A stretch of DNA of 58,189 bases, taken from contig NW_023365767.1 of NCBI RefSeq assembly GCF_000003815.2, positions 1 through 58,189 on the forward strand, in the 5' to 3' direction. Positions 43,901 to 55,900 of the stretch are shown here, in pieces. A program made the position numbers and the translations under genes. The notes under the pieces are model-generated. The model was not told where the DNA came from. It saw nothing but the letters and a program-made list of their open reading frames with translations, and did no database searches. This DNA is from Branchiostoma floridae. Lineage: Eukaryota > Chordata > Leptocardii > Amphioxiformes > Branchiostomatidae. How positions within the stretch are numbered: position 1 is the stretch's first letter; every line of letters starts with the position of its first letter.

Positions 43901-46900
43901 AACTGTGTCAAATAGTGAAAAAGGAAGGGCTTTAAACATCACAAACTTGAAATTTATACAATGACAATAAAGGAAATCAAAATGGCCAAACCTTTTGCTG
44001 CAGATTCTGCCTTCCCATCAGGCCGTGCCATGATGATTGACAGGAAGTTGGAATGGCTCCAGATCATCTGGTAGAGAGTCGCTACAGGAAGCAGCATCCA
44101 CTGTCCAGGGGCATCTGGTACGTACACTGCCTCTGTCAGGAGGCGCAGCGTTCGCAGGAAATGGGGATTTCCCAGGTTGTACCTGAAAAAGCACAATTGT
44201 GGATTTTGGACATCCATTTTCAACCTTCTTCATGGTCCTACCCCATAAATATTATTCTAAAAAATTAGTGTCAAATAGTTGTATTAATAACATTAAAAAT
44301 GGGTCTGATCGAGCATCGGACAATTAAAATGGTGGCTACAATGTTCCAAAGGTTTTGATTTAGATGAACTAGCTAAGGCCAATTCCACAGGCCGGGGCGG
44401 GGGGTTGACGGAGAAATGTTCCTTTGCATGGTGGAATGTACCACTATCTGTACGCTTACAAATGGAGGAAAATTCACTTTCCAAGAGAAATGTAATATAT
44501 GTATATATATAAAATTATATGGATGAAAGTTTAGGAATGCTTTTCTAGAGGAATGTATTGCATTCTTCAGGAATTTCCTGATATGATTGTTTGTTGGGGT
44601 GTATACTAGTATTCATCTTTTCAAATTGTGTGTGTCACAGAAATTCACTCACCTCAGTCCTGTCTTCACAAATTCATTCCAGTCTGACTCATAGTCTTCC
44701 ACATTTGGCAGCGAGTCTTTCCCCACAAAACTCTACAAACATAAGAAAAGGAATTAAAAATGGAAATGTTAACATTAACGGTAGTTCAGCTTTATCCACA
44801 TGGTAACCTATATCCGTTGTTTTTAAAAACGAGATATTTAGGGATATCTAGTCGTCTGACGTAACAATGGTTTCAAACTGCAATATTTTCATAGCATTCA
44901 AGTCTGAAACACTCGGAAAGGTTACCCCTCGGATAAAGGTGAACTAACGTTAATTGTGAGGCAGCAAACTGCAATCCACTATCAGGAATACTTAATTATC
45001 ATCACAAAGTAATATCTATTGTCACAACACAAGTACAGAAACTTTCGTAATGCTTTACCAGGAGTCGCTGCATAGTTTCGAGCAGGCCGTTTTCCTCCTC
45101 TTGAAGACTTAAGATGTCAGCTGCATCTTTCCTCTTCTTCCAAAGGATTGTAAGGTCCTTCCAGAAGCTGACAAGAAGACGACCGCACAATTTGTCATTC
45201 TTTTCCTTTTCTTCACCATCATCATCTTCCTTTTCTTTGTCACGAAGATCTTTGATGATATCAACAACAACTTGCCACCTACAAACACAAGACACAGCAA
45301 CAATAATTAATAAATAAAGCAAGTAATTATAAAATTTAAGGTATGTTTTCGGGGAGACAACTTGCAGAGGTGGTATCACCTGTTTTGTCTCCCCGCCATT
45401 CTTTATGGGAAGTACAATAAATAAATAAATAAATAAATACAAGCAAATACATATAATGTTTAGCCTACAAACTACTACTCTCTTTATTCTTACTCAAACA
45501 CATTAATATACATGGAGACCAGCCTCCCAGCTCTGTCCTGCCACTTGCTACATAATGTAATTGAACACCACAGGGTGTTGGAGACATTGCCAGTTACCAT
45601 GGCGACAGCCATCTGCTCAAGGTCACTCAACAAAAGCAAGTGAATATAACTAAATATAAATCAGAGAAAATACATATCATCCGGTTTAGGTCAATCCAGG
45701 GTTGTAGCCAGCCAGAAATCATTTTCCGTCTCCTCAATTTTGAATGGCTTTTGCACAGCGTTCCTAGGGGGTCCGGGGGCATGCTCCCAAGGAAAATTTT
45801 GAAATCTAGACCATTTGAAATGCTATTTCCTGCATTTTTAGCTTTAAATTTTGGTCACAGAGGACGGAATGGGCAAACATTTTTTCCATCCCCAGCTGCA
45901 AAATTCCGTCAAAGGACGGAAGGACAACCCTGGGTCAATCTAAGATTCATCATCATCATCATCATTATCGGTCGACGTGCCTTATGGGGTGACATACCGT
46001 TTCGTTGGCTAATTACAAGACGGGATGCGCCACGTCTCCCGTCCAATCTAATAAGATTATCAAAACCTGTTGACTCATTCAAAGTGCAAAAATAAACTTA
46101 CAAATTGATCAACCATTTGAATAAAATTGCTGTTAAATCATATCAAGAAGCTAACAAACTTTTCTTACTTTCTCGAACGTGACAGGTGCGGAGTAGAAAA
46201 CTCTGGCATCTTGCAGTCCAGATACATCCTGGCATCAGAAGCGTTGCCATTCAGTTTCAGTAACCTAGCAACCAGCTCCATTGCGCCCGGCACATACTTC
46301 TTCTTGATATGTAAGATGGGATCCTTATCGTCAAACCGTCCCTCGAGCAGCATTTGGCACACCCGGCCTGGAATCTCTAAAGGTGTTACAGAAAAACAGA
46401 AAAATGCTGGGGACTGCAAAACTACACAAAACTTAACGAAAAAGACTATAGATGCATAATATTGACAAAAATCTCACTATTCTGTTATTCCTGTGGACGT
46501 TTTACATATGAGCTAATTTTGACCTTAAATTATTGGGCTAAAAATTTTTATTCACATGCTTGCATCAGTTCCCAGCGGATGTCATCCATTTAAATCAAAT
46601 CAACATGGCCTTACTCAAGCCAACTGGATAGATTGCAGAAATGGTCAGATATGTCATAATCAGGTTGCAACTAATAACTTCCATCAATGTGGTAACAGTA
46701 CAGAACATTATGCAAACTTGTATATAAAACAAATTGACTAAGACTGATCTTCATCAAAGTTAATATGTTCAAAACACCTCTGCAAGGTACAACACACAGC
46801 AACACAGTTACAAGACACGTCATGCCAGCAAGGACACATACAGACTATCAAATCCGAGAACTAATGCCATGATGAAGACTTTCATATACATGTGTATAGA

Positions 46901-49900
46901 TTCATATCTACATGGAATGATATGCCGAACAATGTACAATCTGCCAGTAGGGCAAGATTTAGGCAGGAGTTCCTTAGACATTTGAAAAATGCAACTTGAT
47001 TAGTCGAACTGTAAATAACTGCAATGAACTGTAAATAAATGTAAGTATTTGTATGATTGTGTTATGTTACATGTGTATGTGTTTTTTTTTTACATATGTC
47101 CAGGAAGATTAGCAGTGTACAATTCTTTTAGAATCTTGTATCATAGCTAACCTCTAAACATATCTTTCTTATTTTCTCACCTGTATCATTGGCAAGCTCC
47201 GCTTGTCTGAAGTAGGCGTTCAGTGTGGGAACATACACATTCAGCCAATTAGCACTAGTTAACAGGTGCTTCTTTCCCTCTGTACTCAGGAAAAAGTCCC
47301 CGAGACGAGCCCTGAAAAGCGGAAAGTATACTTTAAGTTGGATAACAAAGCTCTTTGCACATAACAGAGAGATATTCAATATTTTCAAAGTCCTTATGCT
47401 AAATTCCCCAGGGACAATACTGACTGGTTCTACTTCCCACAGCTACCATGTAGGTGGTGCTGCAATCATGCGACAAATGTAGTCACAAATGTGACTATCT
47501 GTATTTACATAACCGGCATAACTTTTGGTGTAACACACCAGCTTATGTATCTGTAGCTATATAGCTGGTATAACCACCCTTCGGCGTAACACATCAGCTT
47601 CTGTAACTGTATCTACAATGTATATAGCTTATATAAGTGCCCTTTGGCATCACACACCAGCTTCGCACGCACGTGGCGTGGCAGTAGCTAGTTATATTAC
47701 ACTGAATGGCCTGTCACGCCTAACATTTGCACAAAGTTATCTATCGGCAAGTTTTCTTTTAATTAATTTAAAACCATCCAGCAATGATGCTCCTACTGTG
47801 CTTGGTGACTTGGCTTATATCCCCCCTTATCACGGTTCATGACTAGAGTTAAGTAGAACCAGCCAGCAGCTGATTCGTTTCTAAAGTTCACCAACATCTC
47901 TTCTATATTATTAGTTGTCCTTCAGTAAGCTGTATACGTAGCATCTTCTTGTGGAAGCAAAGACGCTAATTTCAATGTCAATGCCAAATGGTGAGAATGA
48001 CGGAAACTAGGCCGAAATCTGTACCCCGATTGACTGATGACTTAATAAGTCCTTACCTGTACACTGAACTGTGCTCCACCAGTGAAGCTGTGGCCTCAAC
48101 AGTCGGCTTTTCGAGACGTACATTTATGGGAAGGCTCTCATATACCTCAGCTGGAAATGCCTGGGTCTCAAGGAGTCTTAGAAATGTTGTCATCAGGTCT
48201 TCGTTCCCGGTGAGTAGTAGCAGCTGATAGAGCTTATGGAAGCAGCAACTAGAAACCTGGAGGGAACATATTACTGTTAATATATGCCACTACAGTATTG
48301 GCATTAAGCCTGCATGTGAGTTTTCAAAACTTGTAATGTCTATGAGACACTGTCAATGACTTTGGAAAGACGAATAATACTACGAAATTTCAAATCTCTG
48401 AAACAATTTTTTCTAATACTTGTCTTCTATAACAATACTTCTAGCCCTACTTGTACAAGTGACAGAAATAAAATTTTAGACAAAAAAAATACTGAAAACA
48501 AAGTCTGAGGTCAAAGTTACTACTTTGGTACACACATATAGTGTGACAGAGTATACATTGATTTAGTCAGATTCGGTCAGAATTGCCCTGATGAAGGTGA
48601 CAGACGGTCACTGAAATGTTGATGGAGTAAAGCTGTGGCTGTGTAAAAACAGAGTCTTTACTCAACCACGTGAGCTTTCAGTTCCTACACAGCAGAAGAC
48701 TTAACGCTAGTTCGCCTTTATACATCGGGTAACCTTTATCCGTTGTGTTTGAGAGCAGGGTACTACGCAGTGATACCAAGTCGATAAACAGTTCATGGTT
48801 TGGAATTGTAATATATTCCCAATTTTGCAGTTTGAAAAACCTCTTTCCATCGACCTGGTATCCCTAAAAGCCATGTTTTTAAAATCAACGGATATAGGTT
48901 ACCCCGCGGATAAAGGTGAACTAGCTTTACCTGTGCTCCAGTGTCTGCCATCAGCCTCTGTACTCCTGAGACGAGAACTTTGCCAAACAAACTCGGACGA
49001 CCTGTGAAATGTTTGAGATGTGATGAATCTTTATGTGGAGTAAGAAAGTGAATGGGAAGTTTTGCCAAGTCTTCCACAACCTGCATTACAACCTCAGTAT
49101 CAGCACAGAACAGTAGACGATTGAACAACTTCAAGGTGAGGATGTACGTGTCTTGTGCCCACAAGTCCTTCTTCTGAGCTGACGCTATTTCTGGTCGTAA
49201 GATGGTCACAACCTTCCGGATAAGATGCTGCATACGTTCTTGGGTGGACTTAGAGGGGGAGTGGAGCATCACGCTTGCAATTATCTTACATGTTTCCTCA
49301 CTCATCGCATCTGAAACTGCATCAGATTCTGTCTTCTTGTCTCCTGTCTTAGGTTTCAAAAACCAGCTGTCTACCGTCGGATGACTCAAGATGGTCTCTT
49401 CCAACTCTTCTGACTTGTCTTTCCCTGCATGAACGTCTAAGACTTCTTTATCTTGTGTTTTCCACAGCGCTTCAAGAATCTCTTGAAGAAATATGAAGTA
49501 GTCTGTTACGTTGCTGCTGGCAGGACTTGAAGAATCCAACTCTCGCTTCAAGGAAAGCAACAGGCACTTTGCAGCAAACACAAACTCCGAATCTTTCAGC
49601 AACTTGATGGAAGCTAAAACAGCATCCTTCACAACCTCCTGATGCAGAAGCTGACGATTGGACGACTGGAATACCAGTGTTGCTATGGAAACGACCTTGC
49701 AGGACTGGCTCAAGGTCCACACCAAGGTTTCAGGAAGGCGTCTGGTTCTTGCTAACTTCTCTAAAGTGAGGAAGACGGGAGATTTAGAGCTAAGGTCCAG
49801 GAACGAGTCTGTGACACGGTTGAAGCTGCTTATGTCTAGACTCATTCTAGAACAGAGTTCAAGGAACGAGTCTGCTACAAGGTCGAAGCTGCTTGCGTCT

Positions 49901-52900
49901 AGACTCCTCATCCTCTCAAACACACTTCTGAAGAATTCGACACTCGTGTTCTTGAAAGCAACAAAACGGTCTGTCTCCAGCATTTTCACCAGTTCATCAA
50001 AAAGTTCTCCCCGCAGCATTTTCATCAGTTCATCACAAGGCAAAGTTTCAATCCTGGTTATCTCCGTAGAGGACAGGAATTCGGCTACAGTCTGAGCCAG
50101 GGTGTTGCAGTCAGCGGTCCACGGTTGAGGTTCAAGCTTCTTTGACATTGTCGACACTTCTCCTTGTATAGCAGCCAGGTGTTGGCGTAGAATGAGGCAC
50201 AGGGGGAGAGGGTCAATCTGAAGAAAAAAAACAAAAACTGTCTGACTTTTTTGTTAGGCTAGCTTACAGAAATCCTATTTCTGCACTGGTTGGGACAAGA
50301 TGGGCAGATGCAAAGTTCAAAATACATCTTTCACAAATACACAAAGACGAAACATCTAACATGATTATAGACTAATGGTGAAAATGTACATTTGTATGGG
50401 TTTAGCAATAACCGGTTTATCAAAACACATGAGGAATACAAATTTTTTTTATGCTACTCATACATGTATGTCTAAAGTGAGCAAATCTAATTTCTATATA
50501 CTAGTAACTAGATAGGATATTTTGATCATTAACATAGTTACAATCCACAATAAAGTGCACTTCATCTTCCACCCAAGATTTAAACTTTCAACTTTATCAA
50601 CATACATGTGAGTGTAGCAAGTCTAGAACTGCTGGGGTGAGGAAACTGTGTATGCTGTTAGCATCCATAGATAGCAACCCAGTAGTATAAAAGTTGACTG
50701 AACAACAACAGCTGGGATTCAAACCCCAAACCTTCTGGTTCAGAAGCAACGCACTTAACACAACATCCACCAACCTGCGAGTGGAGCAAGTCTAGAACTG
50801 CTGGAGTCAGAAAACCGTGGATGTGGTTAGCCACTGACAGATAGCAACACAGTAGAATAAAAGTCAACACAAGCTGGGATTCAAACCCTCAACCTTCTGG
50901 TTCAGAAGCAACACAACACAACACCCAGCTTAACACAACATCCACTAACCTGCGAGTGGAGCAAGTCGAGAATTGCAGGAGTCAGGAAACTGTGGATGCT
51001 GTTAGCCACCGACGGCTGTACAACCTTCTGTATCACAGACCTACAATCTTCTAACAATGCAGGAACAAAGGCACTAAAGGGTAGAAGACTTGTAGATGAC
51101 TGCGGGCCATCTTCAAGAATGTCTTCGTCGTTGATTGTAGAATTTGCATCTGGAATAGGTTCAAGGTCAGATTCTGCTGTGTTGACCTTGTCTGAGGTGA
51201 AGGAAGAGGTTTCCACGATCATCTCGGCAACCTGAAATGTCATAAATAAGAAAACTAAGCCACATTTCATAACAGACATGATGATTTATCTTCCATAGAA
51301 TATCCGAATATTGGATCCGAATCTGAATATTGGATTGGGACGTTGAAATTGCTGTTCTTACTTTTTTTGTTCGAGGACTTCTAGTGAAATTAAAGGTGTG
51401 TTTTCTTGGGTGGGTGGTTTATTCCGGTGTATTCTGTATCACCCTTGGTGCCAGCAATCCCAAGGGTCGGATCGGTACCTTGGGTGATACAGAATACACC
51501 GTGTTGCATTCTATATTTATCATTAAAAAATTGCAAGGGTGGGAGGGATGGTCTGGAAGGGGGTACTCATTCAATGTTGTGGAGTTTTAGATAATTTGAA
51601 GTTAAGATGGGACATTTTACGCTTCCTGAGGGGCAAAAGTACATCCAGACAGGTCACAGTTGAAGACTGTGACCATATGTGACCTAGCAGCATCCCTTCC
51701 ATGGTAAATCAAAATTTTTTACTTGTCCAAGGGTCTGGTCCCAACATTAAGGGGCGCATGGCCATGTATGCACCACCCTTAGCTTGTTCCCATCTTTATA
51801 CAAGAAGCCCACATGATTTATCAGCCTTACCTTGTCAGCAAACGGGTAAGGATTCCTGACTCCCTGAGTCAACACCTTATCCAAGAAGGTCAGCACCTCG
51901 ACCCTCTCCTCAGACGTCTCAAGGAGTCTCAGATGTCTCAGCCACAACTCTGCCTCCGACAAGGTGTGGTCAAACAGTCCTGTGTCACTCAGAACCTGCA
52001 AAAATTGTAAAATAAATAACTGTGAGAATTCATTCCACTTCAACCTAAAGAGATTCAACATAATAACATTACAAGGAAAACTTTCTTGCTGTTGGTAGCT
52101 ATAGACTTGGAAGAACATTTCTTGGTGAAAGAAACCAATATATGTTCCCAGGAAAAAATAAACTTAAAGTAACCTTTCTTTATCTGTTAATGTTATGAAA
52201 ATGTAAGAAAATGTTTCTTTAAAAACGGAAGAATATAAGAACAATAAAGGAAGAACATAGTTTTGACAATAAGAATATTTTTTTCATATTTTCTTGGACC
52301 CAGAATATATTTTCTTTCTGCAAGTCATTAGAGAACGTTTTTTCCACTTAGAATAAACAAGAATGGCATTTTTGGTAGTGCATGAAATTTCTGGAGAGAC
52401 CTTGAGTTCTTTCTTTGGAGAAGAAAAAGATGACGAAAAAACAAAGCAAAAACGATATGTTTTTGCAGGTGACCATAATAAACACACTTCAATTCAGTTG
52501 TCTTAGAATTTCCCATTACTTATCAAGAAGATGTCCCACCTTCACCAGAAGTTCCTTGGTCTCCTTGACGACCTGAATGTCTGATGCATCGGAGAACACC
52601 TGCATGAGCTGGTAGCACCCTGTCCTCTGACCCTTCTCCTGTAAATATAATGATGATCTTTATTTTGCATGTTCCTGCCCATGTGGGCTAAATGCAGCAA
52701 ATCCCATGATGGGATACTAAAGACAAAGTACTATTACATGTAGTATTACAATCGAATAAACAATACATCTGGATCTAACGTTTACATGCCTCTTCCCTTT
52801 TCTTAAAACATGTGTATACGAACTCACAGAGTTTTTGTTGTACAACGTTGTCTGTGGTTGTACAAACAGGCTGTCGTTGGTTAACTCATTACATTGTGTA

Positions 52901-55900
52901 TCTACATTGAGAGCACTGATAAAAGAGTTTATACAAGTTGTAACAACATGGTGCATTCCGTATCACCCAAGGTACCAACCTAATTGCAGGTAAGACCAAC
53001 CAAAGACTGATCTGACCCGTGGGAGGACTAAGACCATGAAAACACATGTTTCAGCATAAAATGCTAGAAGTTGAGAGATTTTGGTGCCCTCAACCAAAAA
53101 ATTGTAACAATGGCAGTTCCAATTGGAACCTGGGGCTCAACTGTGAGAGTAGGTGCTACCAGATACCCCATTTTTTAAACAATGGATATACAATGTAGGT
53201 TTCCCAGTGGATTAAGTTGAACTATAGCATTACAGTTACAGCATTATTGTTACTAGTATCTAATTGTCAATTTTTTTCAAAATTTTGCTGGACTTTCTAA
53301 GTGATGACTGTTAAAGTAGATCTCCTGCCACTGTTCAGAACACATGCACAGAGTGAGTCCTTAATTAGGGATGCGGAACGCTTATGCAAGGTCAGTCTGG
53401 AAGCAGGGACTCAAACTGAATACACGCTGCTTCTGTTCAGTGACACCCCACCTCCTTGTGCCACTTAATCCTCCCCTTCGGCAACTTCCCCAGTATGTTC
53501 ATGACATGTAACCACGGTGACGTTATCCCATGTTCCACGACCCACGCCGCCGTGTCGTGCAGCATCTTGCTGAAGTCGTAGTTGGACTGGAGGAAATGGT
53601 CGGGCAGAACCTGCTGGTACAGACGCAGCACATGCAGCACTCCATCCACATCTGGGGGGATTCATGAGAAAGAAGAGATTTTATTAAGCCTCAATAGCAG
53701 GCTTTTTGGGGCCTTTCTTTGGCTCACACTACACTTTTGCTGGCCATTTCTTTTTGTACTGGGTCGCTGACTGCCAGGGGCCAGTAATCAGCGAGCCGGC
53801 AATCAGCGAGCCAAAAAAAAGGCCCCAGAGAGCCTGCTATGTAGGCTAGGTTTGAGTACTGAAAAACCATGTACTTAAAGGCTTAACTTTCCAATCTTAT
53901 TTAAAGGCAATTCATAGGGTCCTTATCAGTTAGTGACTTTGACATGTTCAACCAGTTTTTCCAGTTAGATGTAATTTTGGTGATGCTGAAGAAGAGTGAT
54001 GGATGTCACTTGAATGTTCTGGAAGTAAATCTCTTGATTTTTATCAAGTTGCAGAGATAGAATTGCCTTTAAATATTTTGGACAGTCAGAGTTGGACTCA
54101 GGAGAGGAAATGATCAGGCAAAACCTGCTGGTACAGACACAGCACATGCAGCACTCCATCCACATTTGGAGTTTGGGATGGGAAAAAAATTTGAGAACTG
54201 TTAAAATGTACTATTTCAGCTCAGGAAAGAACAAGAAATAGTCATGCCTTTAATAGCCTCCATAGCAGGCTCTCTGGTCCTTTTTTGTCTTTTTTTTGTT
54301 GCTCATTTTTGTCTTTTTTGCTGGCCTTTTCTTTTTGTACTGGGTCGCTTGTACTGCCCAGCAAAAGTGTATCATGTGCCAAAAAAAAAAAACTGAAAAA
54401 AAAAGACCCAAAGAGCCTGCTATGGAGGCTATTATGTTTGCAGCTTTGCGAAGGCTGCTTCAGTACATGTAGGTTCCCAACTGGCTGTCTGTAAAACCAC
54501 CAGTGTTTCCATTACTGTACACAGTATGTGACTATATATATAGTGCTATCACATCCCCCCTCCGTTGCCCCTTGCGGGGTTATTTGGGGGTAAACAAGAC
54601 AAGACAAGAAGACATTCTATTTTCTCCCTAAATGAATTTATAGTACCTGAGAAGACAGCAGTTTTCCCAGCCTGCGTTTCCTCTGCACTAAGGGTCGCCC
54701 TGTCCTGTTTTCTTGCGGCCTGCCATGCACTGATGACAGTATTTACATCAGGCAGCATCTAAACAAACAAACAAACAAACAAGTAAATAAACAAGCAATT
54801 AGCAATGTATTTTGTGATTTTTGGGTTTGGCATATATTAAGTCCACCAAACTCCAGAAGGGGGCGTTATTTTCAAATAGATTATGACTATCAATGAATAC
54901 ATACATAAATTAGCAGTTTTGCACAATTCTACTTGTAATGTGATGAATTACACAACTTTACTAAACCACAATGCAGACCATCAGACCCTATCCATGTATT
55001 CCCCATGCATGTATGTATAGACACTTTCTTCATGGTTAATACTATCGGTATCAATAAGGGGTGATAAGTACACCAAGAAGGCCAATCGTTCATAAAACAT
55101 TAAAGAACACATTCAATGAGTTTTTCTTATTGCCCCTAACCTAACTTTTATTGGACGTTATATGTAAGGAACATTGTATTCAGCCATAGGCTGAGATTAG
55201 TCAATTCAAATAGTATTTGAGGAGTCAAGCAGAATACTCAATGCTTTTTGATGCAAGAGGGACTAAGGTGTGTGTATTTTTTATATTTCAGCCATACCAT
55301 ATATGGTATGGTGAAATATATTGTATTCGTAATGTTTCTTTCTTTCTTTCTTTCTTTCTTTCTCCTGTCAAATCTTCAAAGCGATTCATCTCCGTCGTTC
55401 CGTGTCCGAATGACCTGAAATTTGGCACAAGGGTAGAGTGGGTCAATACCGAGGTGCTGTTTTCTCATTTTTTTCATATCTGCCTCTAAAATGATTTTAT
55501 TGAAGTTTAAAGGTCATGTTTTGACCAAAACGGTATATTGTGGCCCCCTGTTCCCTTGAATTACAATGGAATGACCTTAAATTTGGTGTAGATAGGCATT
55601 AGATAGTTGGTAAAATGATCCAAGTAAAATTTTGGGCATAAACTACTTTAAAATGCTTAATTTCAGCGCTTTTCTGAGGGGAAATTGGTTTTCTTTCGGC
55701 TTCCTGCCGTGAACTCCAGTGACCCCAGAGCCCACACGTGCCAGGTGCCAGCGGCCTGGGGAGAGCGAGAGTTAATTACTTTATGGACGCCAGCCAATCA
55801 GTGACGAGAAAGGCGAATGCTAGTTAATATTCATAAGCGGGGCCTTGCAATCCCGTATATACACAAACAGATGCATATTAAAGCCTTACAGTGGCCATAT

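Noticed and set aside
45640-46095. 151-codon plus-strand protein
   Set aside because: Its first half is the hAT MITE. The end (LPSNLIRLSKPVDSF) resembles a LINE C-terminus but is too short and weak to call.
47988-48227. Plus-strand protein overlapping 48057-48256
   Set aside because: It is the antisense shadow of a URB1 exon. The minus-strand frame matches the family and the splice phases.
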